A DNA stretch of 64,000 nucleotides from positions 1,426,001-1,490,000 of the forward strand of contig OZ237736.1 of NCBI GenBank assembly GCA_965178125.1, read 5' to 3'. Positions 1 through 10,967 of this stretch are shown here, one piece after another; within the stretch, counting starts at the first letter, position 1; each line of letters opens with the position of its first letter. The notes under the pieces were generated by a model that did no database searches, was not told the DNA's origin, and saw only the letters and a program-made list of their open reading frames with translations. Made by a program: the position numbers and the translations under genes. The DNA comes from Bilabrum cf. latius (lineage: Eukaryota > Bigyra: Bicosoecida > Bigyra > Bicosoecida).

Positions 1-3000
1 CTGCTGCCCGTTGCGGATGAAAAACTCGCTCTCGCGCACCACCATGGCGTAGGTTGGCAGCAGCACCGACTGCACGAACTTGACGAGGAGGGTGGGGATG
101 AGGGACAGGAACACAACCATGGGCACGGTGAACCAGAAGGCCGCGCTCCCGAAGACCTTGCTCATGATCCCCTTGGAGCCCTCGGAGTCGAAGTAGTCGA
201 TCAGGTACGCCACGGCAGGCCAGGAGGCAGTGCTGAGGAACGTGAAGCACACAAAGATGATCTCGTGCTGGTAGGTCTCGATGGCGATGCGGATGTTCAC
301 CACGCACACCACGATGCTCATGAGCACGCTACCAAACCCAAAGATGCTGGCAGTGTACCCGTCAGGCTGCGCGGACTCTCCCATGGCTAGCACGCACAGG
401 AAGAAGATCAGCAGCGACTCGTACACAGACTGGAAGAGCCAGCGGACTGCCACGTAGGAGTTGAAGTGCTTGCGGAGGCGCCCAGAGCTGTACAGGGCAG
501 GGAACCGCTGCGCCGAGTCCTGGTCCACGTCCTGGTCCATGGCTCCCACCGCAATGATGGCCACGCCAGTGAACGTCATGTTGTAGGCCTGTGTGGCGAA
601 CTCGGGGAATACCTTCTGTCCGGACCAGCCCGTGTAGATGTTGTACCAGTACTGCACCAGCGTGAAGAGGCTGTTCTTGTAGAAAACAACCAGGATGAGG
701 ATGGCCATCCGCATGTAGTTCCAGCGGCCGTGCACCAGCAGGAGCTTCTGCAGGAAGCGGAACTGGCCGAACGAGTAATCGGAGGCGTTGGCGGCGCTGT
801 TGCCCTCCAGCCCCTCGATGCCCACCCCCACGTGCGCCGCCGAGATCATCTCCACGTCGTTGGCGCCGTCGCCGATGCCAAGGCAGCACGAGTTGGGCAC
901 CTCATACTTGACCAGCTCAAGCACCGTGCGCTTCTGTGAGGGCTAGCAGCGTGCACCGATCACGCTCGTGCACCGCTGCAGCATCTCAAGGAAGGCCGCC
1001 CTGCGGTCCCTCTTGAAGTCGAGGTTCTTGGACATGACGCCGTTCGGGTACTTGGCCGTGTCCGCCTCGATCTCCTCGTAGCCGGGCCAGTCGAGGAAGA
1101 AGCTCATCGAGCCCTCGTCCACGACGAGCGCGAGGGGTCGGGAGTTGCCGCCAGCGTACTTGACGAGCAGCATCACCAGATCAAAGGCAAGCACCCACTC
1201 CACCACGTCGCGCTTGTCCTGCGCGGCCTTCTCCTTGTTCTTCTCCGTCTTGGCAGCGCGGACCCTCAGGTCCACCTCCTTGATCTCGCGATAGAGACCC
1301 TTCACCACGGACTGCGCCGCGTTCAGGACAGACTGGCTGACTCTGCCGTCCTCGCCCCGCGTGGGCACGAGGAAGTCCCTGAGCTTGGTCAGCTGCGTCT
1401 CGCGCACCTTGCCATACGGGAGCGGGGAGCGGCCGAGCCCCATCGCTGGGTTGCTCATCGGGCTGACGGCCGCGCTGTCCCGCCGCACCGAGTCGAGCTC
1501 AGCGAGGGGGTTGGGCGACCGGTGGTTCCCGGGCGTGACTCCTCCTTCCTCCAGGTCCGCGTCGGGGGACTGCGACGTGGCCTTATCGTCGGCCGCCACC
1601 TTGCGCGAGAGGGCCGAGTGAGGCGAAGGCGCGTCCCCACCGGATGCAGCCGCAGCCGCGCCCCCCACACCCCGAGCGGAGCGCATCTTCGGCCCCCCGC
1701 CGAAGCTGGAGCTGCGGCTGGAGCGGCGCAGCGGGTTGGCATCTGCGTCCACGAAGGCCTGCCCCTTGCTGAGGGCCTTGTCCACCTCGCGCAGCAGCGC
1801 GCGCTCGAACCGCAGCGGGTCCCGGTTGCCCGCCTCGTCATCGTCGTCGCCAAAGAGCTTGCCGTAGCGCCACTCCCAAGTTAGCTTCTGCATCTCAGTC
1901 TCGCTCGTGAGCATCTGCACGCCGTATCCGATGTTGATGGCCGTGCCCTCCTTGTCTCCCGTGAGCATAAACACGCTGATGCCCGCGTCCGAGAGCCTGG
2001 AGATCGTGTTGGGCACGTCCTCCTGCAGGGTGTCTTCGTAGCCGACGGCTCCCGCGTACACGAGGTCCCTCTCGATCTTGTTGATGGCGTGGTTGATGAT
2101 GTTCTTCTTGGCCTTTTTCGCAGCCGATTCGTCGTTCGTGCGCTCCAGCATCTCCTTGAACACGCGATCCGCCTCCTTGCTCGCCGCGTCCCTCTCCTCG
2201 AACCACTGAGCGAACTCGTCGTAGCTCATGCGGCGGTATCCGAACACGAGGGTACGCAGGCCGTCCACGGCGAACTGCTTGCAGTGGTCCGCGGTCCTAT
2301 CGCGCATCGCGCGCTGCCTCTCGTGGAAGGACCTCTGGCGGTCGTCCATCCCGCGCAGAGCCTGGTCGCTGGGCAGCTGGTACAGCTTGGCCAGCACCTT
2401 CTGGTCGCTGCCCTTGGCGTAGATGGTCACGCGGTCCGGGGCGTCCTCGTCCTTGTCCGGGTCCATCATGACAATGCTCATCATGGCGCGGGCGCTCGAG
2501 TACGGGTTCAAAGAGGCGATCAGGCGGCGGATGTACACCTTCTGTCCGGTCTTGGGGTCGACCTTCTCGACCTCTACGGTGGGAAGCTTGGTGTCCTTGT
2601 CGTACGACCGCACCATGAGCTTGTAGCCGAGCTCCTTGGCGGCGTAGCAGAAGCAGATCTCGTCGCTGGAGTCGCCGGCCAGCGCGTAATCGCCGCTCTT
2701 GGCGTCTGGCTCTAGGTCCACCGTGGAGCAGAGGATGAAGGAGAGGATGAATTCCTCCAGGTCCTGGATGTGCTCGTTGGTCATGTCCCGGCCCTGGGCG
2801 TCCATCGTCCGCACCTGGGCCGTGCGCACCGCCTGCAGCTTGCGGCGCTCCCCGTCGTCCTCCACGAAGTTCACGTGGGGGGTCTTGTTGGACCTCTTCA
2901 TGTTCTCGATGCCGCGCTTGAGGATGATCTCCTTCTGCTTGACGTTCTGGCGGTCCGCCTCCGTGCGAGCCTGGCCCCTGGCGCTGATCACCGCGATCTC

Positions 3001-4837
3001 CGTGGTGCCCACGCCGTACTGGAAGCCCCCCACGGTCATCTTCCGGAACTCGAACGAGTTGGCCGTGAGCGTGCCCGTCTTGTCGCTAAAGATGTGCGTG
3101 ACCTGTCCCAGCTGGTCGTTGAGCGTCGAGTTTCTCACCCTGGGCAGGATGTTGCGGTTGCGCTCCCCCGGGGTGGAGTAGTACATGTCGTCGTCCTGCT
3201 CCATGAAGAGCTTCTGCGCGATGCGAGCCATCTCCATGGACACGTACAGCGAGATGGGGATGAAGCCCGAGGTCACCTGCACGAACGTGAAGAAGGTGAT
3301 CACGGCGTCCAGCGGCTGCACGTCCTCGAGGCCGAGGTACAGGTGCGTGTCCGAGTTGGCCGAAGCAAAAACGTAGAACATGATGGCTCCAAGGAGGCAG
3401 AGCACCAGCTGCGTGATGAACATGATGGCCACAAAGGTGTTCATCTGCTGCGAGAGGAAGATCTGCTTGGCCGCTGTCTTCTTGCTCTGCTGCTTGATGA
3501 ACGTGTCGGGGCCCGTGTAGATCGCCAGTCCGATGATGTGCGAGCACGCCCTCAGCTTGCACTCCCGCAGCAGTACCTGCGCGTTGCCCTTTGTGCTCGC
3601 CTTGATGTCGAAGCCCTCGGGTGGCACCGACACGTCAATGTTCGTGGGAGTGGCCCCGTTCGGGGGCTGGTAGGTGGCGCTCGTGAGCTTCCCGCTGAAC
3701 TTGTCCAGGTCCTTCATGTTGGGCTGCAGCTCGCACCCGATGGACAGGCCGCTGACCCTCCGCTCCTCCTGCACCAGCTGGGCGATGTCAGGGGACACCG
3801 CGTTGAACTTCTTGAGGTTGGACTCCCCGTCGAGGGAGGCCGTGTCCACGGAGCACGACGTCATCTTGGCGAGCTTGGCGGCCTCAGTGAGCTCCTCGCC
3901 CTCCTGGCTCTGGAAGGCTGCGGGGGGTTGGGAGAATCGGGGCGAGGTAACTGATGCGTTCAATGGCAGTGTAGGCGGCGGGTACGTGGTGCCATGTCAG
4001 CAGCATCCCCTCGGATTGGAACTATGGCTACCAAAGCAAAGCCCGATGCGGCGCTTCACTGGAAACACTTCACTCACCGACTCCGAGCAGCACCATATCA
4101 CAAGGGAAGAACTCCTCGTTGTACACCTTGATGATGTCGCCAGGCCGCACCTCCTCCCAGCGCACCTTTTTGGCGGCGCCGTCGCGGAACACTGTGGTCT
4201 GCTGGCCATTCGTCGTAGACTGCTCGACTCGCCTCAAGTACTCTTCGTAAAATTCGCGACTGCGACCGATGGTGAGGTGAAGGCATTACGAGAATATAAT
4301 ACAGAAAAGCATCATTCGTCTCGGATCGCTGACGGCTCTGGCAAAACCGAAAAGGCTGTCGCTTCACTCACGCCAGTGAGACTAGATAGACGAACGTCAG
4401 CGGGAAGTATGTCACAGGGACTTGTTGAGTCGTCGAAATCTCCCGGATCATCTGGAGCAAGCCAATTATGACGAAATAGAAGTTCGCTGCCTGCGACATG
4501 AAGGGTGCATGCATGGGGGACCACATGAGCGCTTATGCAGTCCTTAGGCAGAAAAAGTTTAAATGTGTGTCTGCAAGTCGTGTCTCGTCAGTTAAGCTCA
4601 TATCCATCCTGTTTGTAGTCTTCTTGCAAGCATTCTCGAATCGGGTAGCCGGGACGCAATGGCACTCACCTGAACAAAGAAGTCCAAGAAAGTGAACACA
4701 ACAAACAGATCGATGTAGGTCCAGTACTTGGCAACCTTGATCCAGTTTGTTCTGTCCCCTTTGTCATTTGTAGGGCCCTAAAATCCTACTTTTCGCTGGG
4801 TCTCTTCCTGCACATCGCCGCCGCAACACCACGACAT
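1..4837 (-). CDS. P4-type ATPase (phospholipid flippase), C-terminus cut by window edge
   Basis: Integral membrane P-type ATPase of the P4 class, which moves phospholipids to the cytoplasmic leaflet. Exons (minus strand) are 4837-4670, 4490-4372, 4259-4078 and 3917 to beyond base 1; all three introns have GTGAGTG donors and CGCAG acceptors, and phases agree. Seen in order: N-terminal membrane segments, the P4 actuator motif DGES (about residues 186-189), phosphorylation site DKTGT (about 435-439), TGDK (about 809), GDGAND (about 1172) and several C-terminal membrane helices. Acidic and serine-rich inserts lie in the cytoplasmic part. The frame is crossed by TAG at 4780-4778 (residue 20) and 945-943 (residue 1148). 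The second falls just before the P.QK motif and GDGAND, so treating it as a stop would remove the hinge motif and half of the membrane domain. That column is usually Ser/Thr in the family, so it does not itself favour Gln. Start is the ATG at 4837. A P5-ATPase is unlikely because the actuator motif is DGES. Confidence 0.93.
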
Positions 4838-5201
4838 GTCCTGCGCTTTCGTGCCGGTGCTAACGTCCCCGTCGAGTGGACTTGTCGGGGTAGGCGCAAC
4901 TCTTGCACCCGCGATGGCTTCCTAGCGGCCAAGAGGCCTCGATTTTAAGTCTTCTCGGGGAAACGGCCTTTCGGTTTCGTCATAAAAGTGCACGCAACCC
5001 AAAAACAGGGATTGCTGGTGTGCCGATGCAATCAGCCATTCTTGCACGTAAAGGAGATTTCTAAGTTCCAGGTTGCCACCAGCTCGCATGTGATGCTTTG
5101 CTCCCTCTACGACGTTTGTTGAATGGTCAGGAGAAAAGGGCAAGATCCGCGGTGCATCTCGAACCCCTTGCATCAAGCAAGCACGCTGCATGCGCCAGCA
5201 C
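4838..5201. other. Spacer between P4-ATPase 5' end and CDK 3' end
   Basis: About 360 bp upstream of the P4-ATPase start and downstream of the CDK stop. It should hold the flippase promoter and the CDK 3' UTR. I see no convincing coding exon, although the CDK stop at 5204-5202 sits inside a perfect GTGAGT donor on the minus strand, so an alternative last exon of the CDK here cannot be excluded. Confidence 0.4.
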
Positions 5202-7968
5202 TCACCTCCTCCCGCCACCGCCACCCCTCCTGTCTCTTCTCCTTCGATCGCGACCCTTCCTCCGCCTATCCCGCCGACGGCCACCGCCACCGCCACCGCC
5301 ACCGCCACCGCCACCGCCACCGCCACTAGATCCCCTTGCGCCGGGGCCGGCACCACGCCCAGGCCATACCGAACGTTCCCTGGATCCGGAGCGGGATCTG
5401 GACGGACCACGACGGCCGTTGCCCGCCGGTGAACGAGACCGCGAGCGTGACCTCGACCGCCGCCAGTCCACGGCCCCACCCCCCATCGCCAAGGGGCCTC
5501 CAGCCCCCCCTCGTCCATACCCGGAGCCAGAAAGTGTGCGCTGCTCTCCCCAGCGATCACGAGGGGGCGGGCCGCCGCGGCGATACGCGTCATCCTCTGC
5601 TCGACCAGCCGAGGCGTAACCCCTGCCGCGGAAGTCGCCTCGGGGTGGGCTGCGGCTGCGGCCACGGAAGCCGCCTCGGGGTGGGCTGCGGCTGCGGCCG
5701 CGGAAGCCGCCACGGGGTGGGCTGCGGCTGCGGCCACGGAAGTCGCCTCGGGGTGGGCTACGGCTGCGGCCACGGAAGTCGCCTCGGGGTGGGCTACGGC
5801 TGCGGCCACGGAAGTCGCCTCGGGGTGGGCTGCGGCTGCGGCCACGGAAGTCGCCTCGGGGTGGGCTACGGCTGCGGCCACGGAAGTCGCCTCGGGGTGG
5901 GCTGCGGCTGTGGCCACTCCCTATCCCTCTTGCTCCCCTCTATGGAGCCCCCTGGCGGTCTCTTGGGCTTGCTGGCCTCACAGGCCCGCGCCCATCCCCG
6001 TGCCTGTCGGGTCCCGGCCGGCTCCCAGCACCATCACCACCCACAGCACCACCCTCGCTGCTGCCTAGTGGCCCACGGTTCACGCGCCCCCTCCCCCTCC
6101 CGCTCCCGTCGTCCCTCTGTGGGAGGCCACTCGATGCAGCCTGCCCAGGGGTCGGGCCTCCCCTGCCAGTTCCCTCTCTCCGGCCCCCGGCCCGCCAGTC
6201 CCCTGCGGGAAGGCCCCTTTTGTCACCATCAGGTTCCCGGGCCTGTCGGGACGCAGGTGCAGTCGCGATCTCAACGCGCAGTCCGCTCCCCCCTCCGGGC
6301 CCACGCCCGGTCCCTGCTGGTGGCGGTGCCCCAGCTCTGGGCCCTCCCGAGCCATAGGTCTAGCTCTGGTGCGGGTTCTGCCTCTCCCTCCCAAGCGCGG
6401 ACACTGGCTATCTCTCTGCTGAAGCCGGGCCACGGGCAGCATGACCTGCACTGCCATAGCCAGAGCTGCTGCTGCCACGAGCGCCGGGCCGAGGCGCAGG
6501 CTCAGGTCCTGAACCAGACCTCTCTCCTTTCTGCGCCGACGGGGCCGGTGCACTGGCTCGGCCGGCGGCTGCAGCAGCAGTAGATGCAGTCACGGTGGAG
6601 GCAGACGCACCGGTGGCTCCTCCCATCTGCTGCTGCTGCTGCTGCTGCTGCTGCCCCTTTGCAGCCACGGCTGCCTTCCGCCTCTACCTGGAGGAGTACT
6701 CGTGAAAGTCGAGCCTTGCGTCCAACAGGGCGCTGAGGGGCCGCAGTCCCGCCGTGGGGCGGTCGGGGTCAACGACAGGGGGGCTCCTGGTGAAATATGG
6801 GTCCTTCAGCGCATCTGCCGCAGTTGGCCGCCGGGTCGGGTCGGAGTCGAGCAGCCTTGCAGTGAACTTTCTGAGGTCTGGGGGAAGACCCAGGCGCTGC
6901 AGGTGGTGGACCAGCTGAGGCGTCTGGTTGGTAGGCACGACGCCCGCATCCTTCGCGCTTCTAAAGTCGGGGAGGTTGGCTAGGAAGGAGCCGGGGGCGG
7001 GTGTGCCGAGCACCTTGAGCATGTTGCGGAGCTGGTCCGCCTCGTTGGCGGCCTGAAAGAGGGGCCGCTTGATCCACAGCTCGGCGGCGATGCAGCCCAC
7101 GCTCCACATGTCCACGGCGGCGCCATACTGCTTCTGGCCCAGCAACAGCTCGGGAGGCCTGTACCACAGAGTAATCACCTTTGTCGTCATGGCACCCCGT
7201 GCCGAGGAGGACGGGGGCTCCACGCCGCGCGCCAGGCCAAAGTCTGCTAGCTTCAATGTGTGGTCTGTGTGCAGCAGGATGTTGCTGCACTTGATGTCCC
7301 TGCGGTGCGAAACGAGTGTGGAGTTGGCACACGATGGCAGCTGTGTGGCGGACACGTGCTTGCGGGCGCATGGCCGGCAGATTGGCGTCGATTCGTACCG
7401 ATAAGCGCATCAATGCGCAAGTAAGCTGTGGCAAGACTCACCGGTGCACCACATCGTTCGAGTGGAGGGCCTCGAGGGCTCCGAGCAGCTGGAACAGATA
7501 GCTCTTCACCATGCCAGCGTCAATACGGGCCCCACTGTGGAGAATGCCGTACAGGTCGTATGGACAATACTCAAACACCATGTATGCCGTGCCTGCTCTG
7601 TCTTCGGAGTCTAATGCCTAGTCTTCGTCTGTTGCAGTGACCACCTCGACGAGCTGTACAATATTGCGACCCTGCAGCACCGGATTATTCAAAATGGCAA
7701 CCTCCCTCAGGGCAGTACGAGGAAAACCTTCCGCTTTACGTTCATCCCGAACCATTATTTTCTTGATTGCAACGGGGCGGCCTGTCTCTCTGCACGTCGC
7801 TCGATACACCTTGCCGTATGTCCCTTCGCCGACCTGTTCTATCCGTTCATACGAACGAATCGATCTTGTTCCAAAGGCAAGCTCGCTAAGCGAACGAGAC
7901 ATGCCGACATCGGAGGGAGCAGGCTCCCCTTGTAGAGCCATGATGAAAAATTTGCTGGAGCCGCGCAC
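5202..7968 (-). CDS. CDK9/CDK12-class cyclin-dependent kinase with C-terminal RS/Gly-rich tail
   Basis: Two exons: 7968-7442 and 7299-5202 (GTGAGTC donor, CGCAG acceptor), 874 aa if the first ATG is used; the ATG at 7941 is an alternative start. The kinase domain has GEGTYG (47-52), VAIK (Lys69), a PITAIRE-like helix reading FPRTALRE, HRDIKCSN (175-182), DF(G) (195-197), and an activation loop reading TTKVITLWYRPPE, all typical of transcription-elongation CDKs that phosphorylate RNA polymerase II. After residue 380 comes a 9-Gln run, Gly/Ser/Arg-rich sequence, eight copies of a 12-residue repeat RGDFRGRSRSPP (5630-5917), an SRSRSRS block and a poly-Gly tract. TAG occurs in frame at 7620, 6686, 6410, 6362 and 5942 (first base, minus strand), with no TAA or TGA before the TGA at 5204-5202. 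CDK12/13 carry RS sequence before the kinase domain; here it follows it. Exact subfamily is uncertain. Confidence 0.88.
5279..5326. repeat. (CCACCG)n microsatellite coding poly-Gly
   Basis: About eight near-perfect 6-bp units. On the minus strand, in the CDK frame, they encode a glycine run in the C-terminal tail. Confidence 0.85.
5630..5917 (-). repeat. 36-bp tandem repeat coding RS-type 12-mers
   Basis: Eight units of 36 bp with only a few substitutions. Read in the CDK frame, each unit encodes RGDFRGRSRSPP or a close variant. The unit length keeps all three frames open, which creates long spurious open frames on both strands. Confidence 0.9.
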
Positions 7969-8199
7969 GTGTTGCAGTCGCCTCCAGATTGCTCAACTCC
8001 AATCGAGTCTTGTCAATGGTATATCCAACAATATGAAATGCTTGTATTTTGCAGGAACGCCTCGCAGAAACGCTCGACTGCCCGGATAGCGTCCACTCGA
8101 AGAGAACTTGAAGTGTGATGATGAGAGCTTATACTAGTAGTAGCTTCAATTGGTACTCTGGTGGTCCCATCGTACCGATCGACAGCTTGATAATATGAA
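7969..8199. promoter_or_regulatory. Divergent promoter region, CDK (-) and FGGY kinase (+)
   Basis: 231 bp between two divergently transcribed start codons. It must contain both core promoters and 5' UTRs, and is visibly more AT-rich than the flanking genes. No specific element is identified. Confidence 0.45.
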
Positions 8200-10857
8200 T
8201 TGAATTTGAAGCAGAGAATGGCTGGTGCGCCATGCGTCGTTATTCTCGATATTGGCTCATCATCTATCAGGTCCACACTAGTAGCTCCAGGCATGGATTT
8301 GCCAATTGGCTTTGCCCAAGTCCCATTCAACCTGCACGATGAGTTGCAAGTCAATAATATTGGAATCTTGTCCCGTGCTTTGTCTACGGTAGAGAGAGCG
8401 TTGATTGAGGCCGTGGAAAGCGCCGTTGTTGCCAAAAAGCGATTTCACGTTGCAGCTATCGGGTGTTCAAGCTTCGTGGGAAATTGGGCACTGTGTCAAG
8501 AGGGATCAGAACCAGGTCCCTTGCACACGTATGCGGAAACGGGAGAAGCTCTGGTGGAAGCGGCAGACCAGGTCGCCAGAAACTACCGCTCTGCGTGCGA
8601 TCTTTCCCCTCCGGTCAGCACCACTAGCAGCGAGGCGGCCGGTAGCAGCACGGGCTCAGGCACCAAGGCATCAGTTCATGCTCGATACAAAATCCATGCC
8701 GCTACCGGGGCACCTCTGCACCCTGCCTATGCAGCACCCGGTATGCTTCTTCACGCGTCCACAGCCCCACCAAGAGGCCGAGGTGGGTCTGCCGAGGAGC
8801 CCCCGCCTGCCTCTGCGAGTCCACAATCAGACAAAGAACACCTAGTTACTGTCGGTGGGTACGTCATGTCGCGGCTCGGAGGCATGCAGCCGCACGAAGT
8901 CGGGCTCTCGCTCTCGGAGGCCTCTTGGCTCGGCCTGTGGAGGACCCCAAAGGCAGTGGAGGCTGCTGCTGCCCCTGGTCCTCGAGAAAATGGAGCAAGC
9001 GGTGAAAGCGGCAGCATTTCCAATGCGCAGCTGTGGGAGACGAATGTGTTGCGTGCGTCAGGGGCTAGCGAGTCTCTGACTGCCTCACTCAATGCGTCAT
9101 GGACACACGCGATCTCGGTGCCTGGGCCAGAGCCAGCTACAGCTGAAGCACCATGTGTTGCAGTACGCGAAGAGGTTATTGATCAGGGCACAACAACACA
9201 ACCTGCCGGCAAACGGACCCACCGGGCAGCCCGACTAGCCAATGACGGAATCCTCAGTGCTCTGCGCAGGGCAGGTGCCCTGTGCTTGTGCAGGCAGGTG
9301 TGCCCTGCCGGCGAGGAACGTGACGTGGAGGTGCCTCCTGTCCTGTTTCGGTGTGTGGGAGATGGGGCGGCGGCTGCCATCGGCAGCGGGTGTCTTGGCG
9401 GCGACCGCATCAGCGTCACGATCGGCACCTCTGCAGCTGCTCGCACGCTCATCCAGGTCGCGCCAGATGGCGTCGTGCCATCGAACCTGACACCAAACGC
9501 CGCTGTCGGCTCCGGATCAGGAGCCTCTGCGTTGCGTTTGGAAAGTGTACAGCACGGCGAAGTCGCGGAAACGGGACCGGGCGATGAACCGCTTGCAAGC
9601 TCGCTCGGTTGCATGCTTGCGAGTGCCGGGCTGTGGATGTACCAGGTCACAAAAGACCGCTTTCTCGTTGGCGGCGCGCTGACTGACGGTGGATCCGTTG
9701 TCGATTGGGTGCAGCAGAAGTGGGGGGGCGGGTTGGAGGAAGGAGACGGAGAAGGAAGCCATGGCAAGCGTGCTGCTGCTGCTGCTGCTGCTGCAGGCAC
9801 ACGCAGTCAGGTGAGTGGTCCCAAGGCGAGTGCGGGCACAGCGGGAGCTGCTGCGCAAGAGGCGGACAGCCCTCGGAGCCAACCTTGCGTCGCTGCGCGG
9901 GTGTTGCCTCCTGCCTCTCCTGTGGGCTGTCTCCCCTTCTTGCATGGCGAACGGTCCACAGGCTGGCGGGCCAATGCAACTCTGTGCCTGGATGGAATGA
10001 ACGGTGGCACCGGAGCCGGTGATGTCGCGCTCGGTGCGGCCCAGGCGGTGTGTTTTCGGCTCAGGGAAATCACGGATGCCCTGTCGAAGATTTTGTCTCG
10101 TATTCCATAGGTAGAAGGCTCGTCAAATGGGCGGCAAGGTACTCGAGCCATCGGCTCCGGCGGCTGTCTTGAGCACAGTGCCTTGCGCTGGATTCAGGAT
10201 GCAGGTACCTTCAGAGGATTTGTCGAATCGAGCGGCGTGCCCTATGCACGATCGCTGAAGCAGGTCCGCAGCCTGTGGGCCCCACTGCTGTGCATGTCCC
10301 TTGACATGCCGCTGGTGATCCCTGGAGCCTCAGCCAAGGGCGAGCACAAGTCTGGGACAAGTGCTCGCAGCGGCAGTGCCGGGCCCTCCGTCGGAACTGC
10401 AGCGAGTGGCATGCCAGTGCCAGTGCCAGTGGCTGTGGAGACGACCACGCGTGGAGTGGCAGCGCTCATATTCGGGGAGCTCGTTGCGGCGGGCGTTCTG
10501 CGAGTGCCTGGTCCTGGCAGTGCAGAGACGGGCATGGAGAGTGGAGAGAGGGTCGGCCTGGACTGTTGCCGGCTGGCCAGTTGGTCGGGAGAAACTGCTG
10601 CTGTTGAGTAGGAGATGGCGGGAGACGGAGGCGGAGATGGGCGCGGGGGAAGGAAGGACCCGTTCCTGGCTGGGTGCGAGCTTGCCAAGGTGCCTGGGGT
10701 CGGGAGCGGGGCAGATCTCGCTGGCGTGCGGATCGTTCCTCGCGCCGGCGTGCCAAGCTAGATGGAACTGGAAATCGCGGGGTCGTATGGGACAGCGCGG
10801 TCCAAGCACAGGGCGCTGTACAAGAGAATGGTGGCTGCGACAGATGAAGCGTTCTGA
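8200..10857 (+). CDS. FGGY-family carbohydrate kinase (gluconokinase-like)
   Basis: Single-exon gene, 885 aa. FGGY kinases phosphorylate sugars or polyols using ATP. The N-terminus has the phosphate-binding pattern VVILDIGSSSIRSTLV. Later come HTYAE, TGAPLHPAY and LSEASWLGLW, matching the first FGGY domain, then the second-domain motifs TIGTSAAARTL, FLVGGALTDGGSV and LPFLHGERSTGW, and a GSGGCLEHSALRWIQ segment like the adenine-binding loop. The protein is much longer than the usual 450-550 aa because of Ser/Gly/Ala-rich inserts. TAG is in frame at 10108, 10609 and 10759. The first of these precedes the conserved GSGG segment, so the enzyme would be truncated if TAG were a stop. The real stop is TGA at 10855. 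An ATG at 8218 is an alternative start. Substrate is unknown. Confidence 0.85.
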
Positions 10858-10967
10858 CTCGTATCATCGCGTGACCCGACGCAACGACCGTGCGACCAAC
10901 TGTCGTCAGTCACTATGAATGTGACGACCAAAAACAGCACGCGCTGCAGCGCGTCACATTTTTCGGT

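Noticed and set aside
5336-6583. Long plus-strand frame with GSRLGVGCGCGH repeats and the 331-codon minus frame with HPEATS repeats
   Set aside because: They are shadow frames of the 36-bp repeat; the RS-type frame is continuous with the CDK and has the expected composition.
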